A stretch of 64,000 bases of DNA, taken from Ciona savignyi (Eukaryota > Chordata > Ascidiacea > Phlebobranchia > Cionidae). Below are positions 49,001 through 58,989 of this stretch, piece after piece (positions within the stretch are counted from its first letter, which is position 1; every line of letters starts with the position of its first letter). The position numbers were made by a program, and so were the translations under genes. Location of the stretch: NCBI GenBank assembly GCA_000149265.1, contig CH003388.1, positions 1 through 64,000 of the forward strand. The letters run 5' to 3'. The notes below the pieces were generated by a model, which worked only from the letters and a program-made list of their open reading frames with translations, ran no database searches and was not told the origin of the DNA.

Positions 49001-52000
49001 GAATGAATAAAAATTAGGTTACAAGAATTCTTATGTGTTAACCATATGGTATATGCATGTGGTTAAGTAAAAATATATGCAGGTGGTTAAGCAAAAATAT
49101 ATGTAAGTGATTGAGTAAAAATATATATAGGTGGTTAAGTAAAAATATATATAGGTGGTTAAGTAAAAATATATGCAGGTGGTTATGTAAAAATATATCT
49201 ATGCAGTTGGTTAAGTAAAAATATATGCAGGTGGTTAAGTAAAAATATATGCATGTGGTTAAGTAAAAATATATGCATGTGGTTAAGTAAAAATATATGC
49301 ATGTGGTTAAGTAAAAATATATGCATGTGGTTAAGTAAAAATATATGCATGTGGTTAAGTAAAAATATATGCAGGTGGTTAAGTAAAAATATATGTAAGT
49401 GATTGAGTAAAAATATATATAGGTGGTTAAGTAAAAATATATGCAGGTGGTTATGTAAAAATATATCTATGCAGTTGGTTAAGTAAAAATATATGCAGGT
49501 GGTTAAGTAAAAATATATACATGTGGTTAAGTAAAAATATATGCATGTGGTTAAGTAAAAATATATGCATGTGGTTAAGTAAAAATATATGCATGTGGTT
49601 AAGTAAAAATATATGCATGTGGTTAAGTAAAAATATATGCATGTGGTTAAGTAAAAATATATGCATGTGGTTAAGTAAAAATATATGCAGGTGGTTATGT
49701 AAAAATATATGCATGTGGTTAAGTAAAAATATATGCAGGTGGTTAAGTAAAAATATATGCAGCACCAATGTTTGCTTAAAAACAACCTAATGTTGACAAT
49801 TAATCAGGCACAGTTCACTGTAATATTAGACCAGTGGTTCTTTTACTTGTTGGAGGTACCAAACCCTGCAAGTTTTATGCGGGCATTTACCGAACCCTTC
49901 GTTGAAATTCAACATATATCTGTGAAAAAACTCGAGCCTAAAGTGAACTTATCCTAATCTCCGCTGAACCCCTGATACTGACTCATCGAACCCCTGGGGT
50001 TCGATCGAACCCAGTTTAAGAACCACTGCATTAGACTTTTAATATTTTTTTAGTAAAATTACTCGATTGCCCTCAGCATAGTGTGCAGGCATTTTGGTTT
50101 GAAGCGTTGCACAACTGTGCTGTGTTTTGTGTAAAATGTAGTAAACTGTTCGGAGAACAAATACTACCATGTAACTTCACAGTACAACATATACCGAAGA
50201 CCCTACATAAGTATGAAGTTCATATTTTTTTGATCTTCATGCAAATGTTCAACTAGCATTCACTATTCCTGTGAATGTCTAATTACACACAATACATTTA
50301 CTAAACTATTAATTACTTAAATACTCAATATTATATTTTCAGTTAACCTTAAATACTTGGTCATTGCCATCTTCTGCCTTGGCATCGATGCCACGATCCT
50401 CTGCATCTGAAGGAACCTGAAGCTTTGCATCCGGAATATCATTCATCTGAAATGGATCTAGGTTGTCAGATACCTCAGTGTTTCCAGCAGTTTTGACCGA
50501 TTTCCATTTTGGAGTTGGTAACACTGGAGTTGAGGACACTTCTGTGTCTTCTTCAGATTTATTGCCTGAAAAGAATATTTTTAAATAAACATTTTTGAGC
50601 ACATTTTAAGAAATGTACCTGTATTATAATTATCTTGTGCAAACGCAGTAATAGCTCGATAAGTATGGAAAGCAAAGATATTAGAAATTATCTGATGTTT
50701 TATAAAATGCCTTGTAAAAAGTATATCACATGTATTATTGCTTGTGGGGAGAGTAAATAATAATGTACTAAATTGTATCAGCCTACAACTACAAAAACAA
50801 AGACCCAAATACTACAGCACAAAAATAACATTTTGTTTATTTTGTACACCTAAAAACGTTAACTTTTGTTCGTTTGAACACTACTTTTTGTTCTTACAGT
50901 AAGCTCTGCCAGGGCTACAAAGAAAGCCAACAAACCTGTTTCCGACCCAACAGTCAACTGAGCAGCTCTTGCATCCAGTGCAGCTTTCCGAGACTGCATA
51001 CTCATTTCTAACATGGCTGGTATGGGAATTTCTTTTTTCCTGTTACAAATGTGACGTTAGTTGTATTCCACCCTGTTTTTATGCGTTCTTGTTAAGACAC
51101 AAAACTTGCATTTTTAACATAATTATTTATCGGTTTTTACGCTATGTCCAATTTTTATTGAAGTTACTTTACTGTAATTTTCACCAAGATGAATTATTAC
51201 TTAACAAAAAAAACATTGCACCAGCTCCTACAATCAAAACTTTTCGAGAGCATGAAATATTTTTAATCATACAAACGTCAAATTCTACAAATGAACCCGT
51301 TATACTCTTCCTGTTGTATAAAAATGAGCATTACATAGATCCCATTTACTCTTAGATTATCAAGAACAGCAAACTGAAAAAAGCCAGTTTATGTCATTAC
51401 TTTGCTCGCGCCATTTTCTTCTTTGCTTTTTCTACTTCTATTTCCGACTTCGATAACGCTTTTGCCACCTACACAAAATCAATAAATGATATATTTCTGT
51501 GGCAGCAAGTGCTATGTGCATTTGTTCTTCATTTAAAGATCTATTTTTGTTTGTTTAAAAAATCATGGAAAAAAATGTATGTGATTATCTTAGCGTTAAG
51601 GAAAGTCAAGTGTTATCACAGCTAAGACTGGTTCTAGTTGTCCATAACTTTGGCTTATGCTTCGCATATATGAAAGGAAATGAATTATAAAAACATATGT
51701 AAGTAGACTAACTCAAGCATTTAGCTGCACCATCAGAGTTGAAACTTCATATTTCATACCTGAATCAATTCCTCATCTTCACTTTTTGGATTATTCAATT
51801 TGCGTCTTCTTTTGGGCTTTGTTGCAGTTGCCAAAAACTCGTTCTTTTTTAAAAATAAATTTAAAAAAAATCACATTAAACAGCCAAAATGTCTTATTTA
51901 ATTATTTATTAAGATTGTGGTGTAAAAAAGAAGAATTATGAATATACCATGTAAAAAACTAACAATTTGGCAATAAATCATAGTTACTATATTAAGCTGT

Positions 52001-53781
52001 ATAAGCTTTAATATTAAAAAATCTCTTCTACTTTAAACTATGGCAATTCTAGGGCAGTCATTTTTCAGGATATTTAAAATGGATTAAATAAACAAATCAA
52101 AAATCTTACAACTCTTTAATTTTAACATATATATCTTACCAATGTCAGTGTTCCATCTTTGTTGGGGCATGACTTCATGTGCACCTTTAAGCCGCGCTGA
52201 GATTTAAAATTCTTGCCACATTTCAAACATGATGGCTGATCGTCTGCACTGTACTTTCTCTCTTGCGCAGCTTTCAGCTTAATTGGACTTTTACGAGTCA
52301 CTCGGTCACATGACTGGCTGTCTAGGCACCTGAAAAATGAATACATGAGATGGTATGGCTTAGCACAGAAAAGTGAAATGATAATTATAAGATTACACTG
52401 TCAGTTAACTGCAGGTTGAGCTCTTGCCGCCTGCCTAACTGTGTGTGAAACATTGTATTGTAAATGAATATTATACAAAATTTGCATTTGTATTTGAACT
52501 GACATTCTAGTTTGTGCTTGTGGTATGAGTCATTGTAAACATATGTTTACCTGTTAACATGATGCTGCCTCGTAGAAGCATTAAAATGAGTAATATCTAT
52601 ACTGCAAGTTGGACAGTAGGATCTTTGCGTTGATGCGTTGTTTGAGCCACTAGTGCCTTGTTCAGATTTAAAGTAGGAAGACGTCACCTACATTGAAATA
52701 TAAAATTAATCAAATTAACAAAAATAGGTTTCTTTATTTAAAATTGATACTTTTTAAGTATATATTACCGGTACTAACGTTAACCTCGTCGATGGGTCTT
52801 TAATGTAACACAGTTAATTTGAATTACCAGACTCTGACAGTTGCCACGGAGCTATGTATTAAAGGCTATTAGTTGCAAGTCATTACATTACAAGTCATTA
52901 TTTTAGCTATTGTTTAACTCATTAATCCACTTTAAGTAACCCTTTGTCTGTTAAGTGACCAAGAATATAACCGGTTAGCAAGTAGATATTTTCGGTCCAC
53001 CACCTTTCAGCAAAAAGGCTATCAAAGTTAACTACAGCTTGTATAACAAACATTACAATTAAATTAACAAGTAAAATACCATATTATATAAGGGTAAATG
53101 ATGTTTTTAAACCTTTTCTTTCATGATCGCTTTTGCAACTTCAACATTTTCCTTCTCACATTCTTTAGTGTGGGTTTTAAACTCCGCCTTAGAAATAAAA
53201 GTCTTGCCACAGGTTGGACAGTTTCGATCTGATGCTGATGCAAAGCGGTTGCGAAAACAAGTCTTAAAATGGTCTTGGCAATTTCTCTTTTCGATCTTCT
53301 TTCCACAGATGGTACAGAGACCTCCAGGAGAGAAGCACAGAGCATCAAGTGATTGAGGATCAGGGTGATACTGCACTGTATCAGAGTTACAATTTTTAGG
53401 TGAAGACTCGACTTTAGATGATTTTTCCTTTACATCTTCAGTATCTACACACTGATTATTTACCACATCTTCGTAAGGCTGCACTGGGACATTTATTTTT
53501 CCGCTTTGTTTTTCATGTTCGATGCCAGACGAGAAATTTTCATTTTCAACAAAATTTTCAATCTCGTCAACCTCATCCAATGTGTCATTTGATATTTTGT
53601 TAAGTAAATTTTCATTTTTAGTATTGATCTTCTTAATTTCGAGTTTTAATCGATCGTGTGACTGGCGCGCATTTTGTTCGGAAGAAAGCACAGGCTGTGA
53701 AATACAGTTGCGGCTTTCCGGCCTCTTGGGTGCTCTTTTCTTTAGTTGTGGAAGTTGAAATGCTTCTAATGAGTCGTCCAT
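40026..53781 (-). CDS. SLX4: SLX4 structure-specific endonuclease scaffold
   Basis: SLX4 is the nuclear scaffold that activates SLX1 and docks MUS81 and XPF nucleases in crosslink repair and Holliday-junction resolution. Seventeen exons (minus strand): 53781-53113, 52687-52551, 52329-52140, 51843-51760, 51468-51401, 51039-50936, 50565-50348, 48717-48502, 47857-47765, 47589-47503, 46604-46332, 45682-44447, 43994-43859, 43610-43491, 41046-40992, 40430-40175, 40121-40026. All phases match; 1,345 residues. Domains: four zinc fingers (C156/C159/H171/C175; C188/C191/H204/C208; C247/C250/H266/C270; C303/C306/H319/C323), a BTB from about 680 (KYSDITVVLPKG), a SAP-like segment (ITPMANFSDMDTP, then AYGLKPSLGKKK, about 1108-1150) and the C-terminal SLX1-binding domain (LYCEILMYKPI, LMDFLDKQ, GITFSTADERREKF) with a Lys/Arg-rich end. 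The start ATG follows an in-frame TAA 12 bases upstream. Confidence 0.93.
40431..40991 (-). other. SLX4 intron with unexplained GC-richer block
   Basis: The stretch 40,520-40,900 is less AT-rich than most introns here. It carries short open frames on both strands (40,427-40,651 and 40,667-40,894 plus; 40,648-40,830 minus). None has a good start, splice context or family motif. It may be an old insertion. Confidence 0.3.
41163..41168 (-). terminator. Polyadenylation signal AATAAA for the nested gene
   Basis: On the minus strand AATAAA lies 116 bases after the nested gene's TGA and before the next SLX4 exon, so the nested transcript could end inside the SLX4 intron. Confidence 0.5.
41284..42736 (-). 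CDS. Unrecognised two-exon gene nested in an SLX4 intron (same strand)
   Basis: Exon 1 is 42736-42408 and starts at ATG (MVDSYRVEMRKV). It ends at a gtaaat donor leaving two bases (gg). Exon 2 is 41443-41284, with acceptor cttcaccag; it takes those two bases to make Gly and ends with TGA. The product is 162 residues. The first part is basic (MLEKLSNKGEPNK, WGDVKKHDNL, GFRQKLMKAL), the middle is Ser/Arg-rich, and the end is helical and acidic (SALTTFSIEQANILGDD, HIYRVMLKLNKDL). I do not recognise the family. It lies entirely between SLX4 exons 43610-43491 and 41046-40992. Its phases do not fit those exons, so it is not a simple SLX4 variant. Exon 1 is clearly richer in G and C than the intron around it. 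An AATAAA follows the stop. Confidence 0.6.
41595..41874 (+). mobile_element. tRNA-derived SINE, near full length
   Basis: The head (TGGTGGTTTAGTGTGTCG, CTTTCAGCCGAAGGG, GTACGAATCG) is followed by CTTGGGCAAGGCACTTAACG, ACATTGCCTGAACGC, ACAACACACTACAATAGCTC, GGTAACCCGACGGTGGG and GATTGCCCGTGTGTTAAC, and the ATATCCTATCCT tail. This is the clearest copy in the window. It lies in the same SLX4 intron as the nested gene. Confidence 0.85.
42081..42361 (+). mobile_element. tRNA-derived SINE, diverged copy
   Basis: Same order of blocks as the copy at 41,595, with part of the head deleted and a short AT insertion near 42,180-42,200. It ends about 45 bases from the 3' boundary of the nested gene's first exon. 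Confidence 0.72.
42996..43290. mobile_element. hAT-type MITE, 295 bp
   Basis: It begins CAGTGGTTCCCAA and ends TTAGGAACCGTTG, imperfect terminal inverted repeats of the hAT kind. It is flanked by 8-base direct repeats, tcctagac and ccctagat (6 of 8 alike). It has no transposase frame, so it is non-autonomous. It lies in the SLX4 intron upstream of the nested gene's start. Confidence 0.65.
46783..46926. repeat. Dispersed ~142-bp repeat, copy 1 (SLX4 intron)
   Basis: It starts near 'acggcacaagtgactaaaag' and ends at 'ctatttaacac'. It matches the copy at 48,303-48,443 along its full length with mostly single-base differences. The middle TTTTCAGTCGAC word recalls the tRNA-like head of the SINEs, but no box B is clear. 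Confidence 0.7.
46928..47135 (+). mobile_element. Decayed SINE fragment
   Basis: The words 'tgattgaacccactg', 'acaacactctgcaacagc' and 'aacaccctt' appear in SINE order and spacing right after the dispersed repeat. Strongly diverged. Confidence 0.4.
47205..47310 (+). mobile_element. SINE fragment (middle part)
   Basis: It matches the middle of the SINE family: TTGCCTGAAGCCAGTGGAA, then ACAACACACTGCAATAGCTC and a degraded GGATGGGCACGGGGTA. Confidence 0.55.
48303..48443. repeat. Dispersed ~142-bp repeat, copy 2 (SLX4 intron)
   Basis: Partner of 46,783-46,926, in the same orientation, two introns away in the same gene. Shared ends (GCC-TGCA-ACGGCACAAG at the start, TATTTAACAC at the end) define the unit. 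No terminal inverted repeats or target duplication could be seen. Confidence 0.7.
49051..49762. repeat. 24-bp minisatellite, about 30 units, in an SLX4 intron
   Basis: The unit is a GTGGTTAAGT core, then AAAAATATAT and a variable GCA(T/G) junction; the period is 24 bases. Because 24 is a multiple of 3 and the unit has no stop in some frames, both strands show long repetitive open frames (up to about 200 codons); these are not genes. A block with variant units (GTAAGTGATTGAG, then ATATAGG, GGTTATG and a 28-base ATCTATGCAG unit) occurs twice, about 292 bases apart, so there is higher-order duplication. Confidence 0.92.
49832..50028. mobile_element. hAT-type MITE, 197 bp
   Basis: It starts CAGTGGTTCTTTTAC and ends AGTTTAAGAACCACTG, which are inverted repeats of each other at the tips. 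The flanks are tattagac and cattagac, an 8-base target duplication with one difference, typical of hAT insertion. It has no coding capacity. It sits about 70 bases from the minisatellite. Confidence 0.75.
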
Positions 53782-53857
53782 GATTATTCTTTAATGCTAT
53801 TATATGTTAGGTACTTTCCCTTGAGGGTGTAATGCTAATCAAGTCTAAATTCGATAA

Positions 53858-54052
53858 CTAAAAATTGTAATCGTAAATATTTTTCCGCTTTAATGGGGAA
53901 TCCCCTTTGTCAAAACAAAACTCACATGGTTTTGGGGTCGATTTAAAATATGGCCAAGTTGTAGATTGTTGGACCACAGACTCATTTTTAAAACTAGTCA
54001 TATTATTGCAGAGTGTGTCCTCAGGTAATGCAGTTGATCGAACTGAATGCAT
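53858..54052 (-). CDS. Small ORF just upstream of SLX4 (possible upstream cistron or uORF)
   Basis: A 64-codon ATG frame on the SLX4 strand begins right after an in-frame TAA, with a purine at -3, and stops 76 bases before the SLX4 start. It encodes MHSVRSTALPEDTL, then TTWPYFKSTPKPCEFCF and ends LKRKNIYDYNF. It has a CxxC pair and a basic end but no family I recognise. Tunicate genomes have operons with very short gaps and trans-spliced downstream genes, so it could be a first cistron. It could also be an upstream ORF in the SLX4 leader, or chance. Confidence 0.4.
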   Translation of the reverse strand: MHSVRSTALPEDTLCNNMTSFKNESVVQQSTTWPYFKSTPKPCEFCFDKGDSPLKRKNIYDYNF

Positions 54053-54326
54053 TTCTTAGATTGTCCTGCCGATTCGCTTAATCGGTAGGAGTGTTGGTGA
54101 TCTGCGCTTATTTGACATAAACCAAACCAGACTTTGACAACTATAATTTTTTTTCTAATTTGATTATAAATCAAAGTTAAATTAGAATTAGAATTACTGA
54201 ATTTGTAAAAAAAACTATTAAATTAAATTCCAAATTAGAAAGAAATATAATAAACGTCAAGTTTTATAGTTTATATCAAATCAGAGTTCATTCTCATAAA
54301 CAAAAAATTGCATATGTCTGTAGCCA

Positions 54327-54440
54327 AAAGGTTGAAGCTTTGAAACTGATCGCTAGCTAGTCAGTTGTATCCAAGGGAATAGCACTTAATGGACATTGCC
54401 TGCGTATGAACCTCAGCGGCTTAATGGGTTAGTTTAGAAT
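54327..54440 (+). mobile_element. SINE fragment (5' part)
   Basis: It has the part after box A: AAAAGGTTGAAG-TTTGAAACTG, ATCGCTAGCTAGTC, AATAGCACTTAATGG, ACATTGCCTG and TTAATGGGTT. The 3' half is missing. Confidence 0.55.
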
Positions 54441-56620
54441 ATTTTTTAACGATGAAAACACGAAGCAGGGCCTTTGATACAAATTTAGAAAATGGGAAAA
54501 AACGGCAAAATGGCAGTCGTTAGAACACGTCTAAAAACCAATAAATTCTTAAGTTCCGGTACAATTAGACGTGGCCGCTAAACCCACATAAAAATAAATG
54601 TCTATAAAAAAATTACACTAAGCCTCGAAGAAAAGTGGTGTGCGGTAAAGCGATCACTGCAATGGGGAAGCCGGGTTTAGAAGAAGGGGTGGAAAAAGAA
54701 AAAAAACAAAAATATAACTAAAAAATTTTAAGTGCAACACTTACCAAGGCATTTAAAAGTAAATTAGGTAAAAATAAAAAAATAAATATATAAATAAATA
54801 ATTAAAATTAAGTAGAATTTTTTTTGTACAAAACAATATTGCACTTTATAATTAATTGGCAAATACTACCTAACCAACAAAACTAATCAAAAATAAAAGA
54901 TCTCTAATTAATCTAATTTGACAACTAGAATCTAGTTGTCCAAGTACAACCAAGCTGATTAATACATTATTTTAAAATTGAAAGAACGTTTGATTAATAT
55001 ACAATACATCCAATATAAAATATGTTATGTACTATCCGAATCCTGTTTTTCATTCAGCAACATTAAAATGTGAATATAGACAATTGTACACTTAACCGGC
55101 ACTAGGGTTTTCTTTACATTCTTTGAAAACAAAAATGTATAAATTCAGTGTGGGTTTTCCCATCCGCCATGAAAGAATGACACATTCATTCACCCATAAT
55201 CATACCTCGTTCCTAATTATAGCTATATGGTTTCAGCCCATTTTGAGATGACTTAATCCAATAAAGTTTCCATAATAAACAAGAGCTTACTATCCCTGGG
55301 GAAGGTATTAAACAAACTATGTTATATTTAACACTGACGAACGCTGTATTACTACGTGCCCACAGACTGTTTGTTACTATAATTTTGAACAAGCGAATAT
55401 ATCTGTCTGGGTCAAGGGTTCAGTGGTAGCGCACTGTATCATAGCTAGCAGGGTAAGTAATCCACAGTGGCGCATTAGGGGAAGGAACGGACAAGGCATG
55501 GTACAAATATTCTGTTCCCTTTTCTTTGCGTTGAACCTAATGTAGATTTTTACCTCTTTACCCCTTATTGATTTAAATTTAATATGCGCATTCAAAGTGT
55601 GGCAAACTTCATGACACTATTAAGAAATAATTAACTCTACACTCCATCATAATAGTAGCTTTTTTGTATTATATCAGCATTATGAAAAGCAGAATCGAAA
55701 CTATTTTTTACTAATAAAGACCCAAGACATTTTATTTAGTTCCCAGGGATATTAAAGATTAGTGCCTTGCTTCAAATATGTACGCCCGCCTATCAGCGTT
55801 AGAGTTAAAGCTACACTTCCACGTTAGCTGTATACGGTTGCCAGCAGTATTAGTTATAGTAGTCTATTAAAATCGATCTCACTTCTGGAGAATAGTTGAT
55901 CGACTAGTTATAAATGAGTGTCAGTGAATACATTTTTTAGATAATATGTGGTTTCCTAAAAGATTTACTTGGCCGTACGCGAAACGCATTAATTGAAATT
56001 AAGATGAGAAAAAAAATATTTTAAAAGTACAGCGTAGCCTATTACCTGCGAAACAAATTGTTTTGCGTTTATTTTATTGGACCCGTCATTTAACAATTGA
56101 TTTGTTTTCTTTCTTACGGCGAAGGAGCAATGCCGATTTAATACAGGTTTTGGCAAACGTATTGGCAAGTGCAACAGGAAAATGCTCCAGATCGAGCAGT
56201 TGAAGTCTTACAGGAAGCAAACAATTCAAACATTTCCCGAGATTCCGATTCTCTTGCAAAAAATTTCCACATTTTCAGTGCAAACTGTAACCTGCGAATT
56301 GTGGTTCGGCGGTTTAAAATTCATTAAAATGTACTTGCGTTCTATAGTGGGCAACTCTTGGTTAAATAAACTTGCTTTTTACCTTCTTTGCACAAAAATG
56401 CATCGGGCTTAGAGTTCTTCTGCAATATCATACTTCACATTTCGAACCCGATTTATTTTAGTTGTGGCTTAAAAAATAAAAAGGTTACTCTTTAGATTGC
56501 CAAATTAAATTTTGACCTATCCTGAACTTCACCTAAGTTCATCTTTGGTAATACAATTACTTGCTACCCAAATGGGTCCTTGAGCAAGGTAGAAAAAATA
56601 GTGTCATTTTTAGGATAGAA

Positions 56621-56654
56621 ATATAGTATCTATTGTATACAATAGATACTATAT
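56621..56654. repeat. Perfect 34-bp palindrome without spacer
   Basis: The left arm atatagtatctattgta (56,621-56,637) is the exact reverse complement of the right arm (56,638-56,654). It could form a cruciform, or be the scar of a small inverted-repeat element. Confidence 0.85.
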
Positions 56655-58989
56655 ATAGCCTAAATATCTCATTATGGGAGCTCCGGTTACATGATTGTAG
56701 GACCAATATACTATGTAATGACGAACGTAACCCTGCTGCCGACAGACGTATTATCTACCACAATCGATTCCATTGGTACGCCTGGGTTAGAAAATTGTTC
56801 ATCAAGTTCCTTGTCAAAGCACACGCGCGAAGGGTAGGAAGGGGATTTGCCGCATAACTTAAATGCGGAAAATAACTTTCCGTTCGGGGTCGATGCTGCC
56901 GTATGAGCTTATTCAGCTGTAGCGAAAATCGATTTTTTATAAATTTACATAAGCTTAAAATTGAATTAATTTAGGATATGGAACAGTTTATGATTTATTG
57001 CATAAAGTCTTTGGCCACTATGTCGTTTTACTAAACTGGCACACTGCAATAAAAACAGCAATAAATCATCATTATGGCCAACGAAAGGAAATTATGTTGA
57101 CCTGACATATCGATTAGTGGTCGATAGGGTAGCCTCGCAATTTGTTAGTCGGTGGCTATAAACGCTAAATTGAAATCGTCGAATCGATCATGTTAGTACA
57201 GAGCAAAAAAAGAAATCTCCGACGTTGTTTGGATCATGTAGGCCCTCCCAGTAGGCTGCGGAAGTGGTAACAGGCGCTTCAACTAGTCTTGAACAGTTTG
57301 AGAAATGCTCAAGCGTTTGCCGTAATTGTCTCCGCATTTGTGAGAGACTGCTTTTTTCTTTCACCGACATAACTCCGTGTTCTCGTTTCTCCTAATTTAA
57401 TCTCTATTTGAGCCAGAACTGTGATCAATTGCTGATTAGAAAGACGGATGCTTTCTCATAGACTTAGTTTGGTCAGCCAGTATTAAGCATTTTAGTGGTT
57501 TTGGAGAGTTTGCGCAAATGAGTCGGTAGAAATTTGATTAGATTTCAGCCCGCAAATCATTCGCGCGGTTTTTCCATTAAGTTTAATTAGATTAGAACAG
57601 CCCGTCAATCAATTTGATACCAGCTTTATAGGTTATGTTCAGGTTGAAATTACATTTTTAGTATATTTGTTATTGAAAATAACGGCTTTTAGCATAAGAA
57701 GGTGATTAATAATGACGCTTTGAGCTGTTGAAAAAGGTCCAGGAAGGTTTAATAAATCGTCGCTTTAAAATATTGTTATGCACACCACCGTGCTCGAGGG
57801 AACAAAATGGACTGAAAAGTCGAATTAGGCTGTCTGGGATTACCGTCGAAAATTTCCAGTTCACTCAGGGCACATGGTACCGTTGTGAGATGAGTTGATA
57901 AGTTATTTCAGTATACGCTAATCACGCACGTCTGATTGCACCACCTACACAGCCCAATGGCCGTACACGTTATTCGCCTCCTAATATAAGGTACGTAAAT
58001 TCCAGATTTCGCAAAACCTGTACCGATGAGAATACATGGCATTTGTTTCCGAGAACACGCCATACACTTAGGAACGTCGTTGTTTGTTTCGTTCTAAGGC
58101 TATTTGTTTCTGACTAAGTTAGTGCAGCCATTGATAGTAGGAAATGTTCGAGTAGGTATCGTTAACCATAGTTTCGAGTTTCGGATAGCTGGCCAATAAC
58201 AACGGAATGAGTAATTATAAGACTATTTATGACGTCATAAACGAATTTGAAACCATCGTTAGTCTGGACAAATAGTCGGCATTTTATAGTTTCCCGTTTC
58301 AAACCTTTACATTAAAAAAACGAAAACTTTATTCTAACACTAAGAAGCAAAACAATAAAATAATTGTACGCTGCCACTGCGCAACTGACGCTGTGGGATT
58401 TCAAGATCCAAGTTTTAAGCCGACAAAAATTGCAGGATCTCTAGGGCTATGAAAATAAAACAAAGTATTTTATGGGACAGCGTTCCAGCGAACTTATTCA
58501 AGCCGTGCAGACGAGTACAATAATACTAATCTATCACCGGGCAGTATTGGGCTTAAAATAAATATGATGTTAATTCTGTAATCCATACATGTTCGCGTGC
58601 AGACCGTACATGGTATGTTTTTTTGTTTGACAAGGTCTAATAATTAGCCTAAGCAAAGTCTAATGCGACTATTAGGCCAACTTAGATTCCTTTAACTTTT
58701 ATTTACATCTACGGCAACGTAAATATGCCTAGGGCATCTTCAGTACTATAGTGTAGTAAGAAACAGCAAAAAAACACGATAACACGCCAGTCATTAAAAA
58801 CACGAAATCTAAAAATTAGACAATATTATGCCAGGTAGTTTGATTAAACAGGCCTTTTAGAGCTTCATAATTGTTGTGGCGAACTGTATGCATGTGGTTA
58901 CTGCATGCAACATGTGTGTTCGACCCTAAACCGTATCTAATACTCCCGTATGTTATGTCCACACAGGTCGTATAAGTTGATATTTAATA

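Larger units (their letters stand above)
54053..58989. other. Intergenic region between the SLX4 start and the tetraspan gene
   Basis: The genes on each side are divergent, so both promoters lie here. Contents seen: a SINE fragment at 54,327-54,440, a very AT-rich stretch (54,690-54,960), and a perfect palindrome at 56,621-56,654. Open frames of 60 to 76 codons (55,989-56,174 minus; 56,182-56,412 plus; 56,633-56,857 plus; 57,188-57,370 minus) have no supporting features. No RNA gene was recognised. Confidence 0.5.

Noticed and set aside
49183-49785. 200-codon and 105-codon repetitive frames on the minus strand and an 89-codon one on the plus strand
   Set aside because: These are products of the 24-bp minisatellite, open only because the period is a multiple of three.
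50936-51007. Shorter SLX4 exon using the acceptor at atgttag (51,008)
   Set aside because: It would put the exon in a Cys-rich frame unlike SLX4. The upstream acceptor tttgtaacag, giving exon 51039-50936, restores the correct phase and composition.
57188-57370. 60-codon ATG frame on the minus strand ending CSVLT, briefly considered as a G-protein gamma subunit
   Set aside because: The CAAX-like CSVL is not at the terminus (a Thr follows), and the NPF and DPLL motifs of G gamma are absent.
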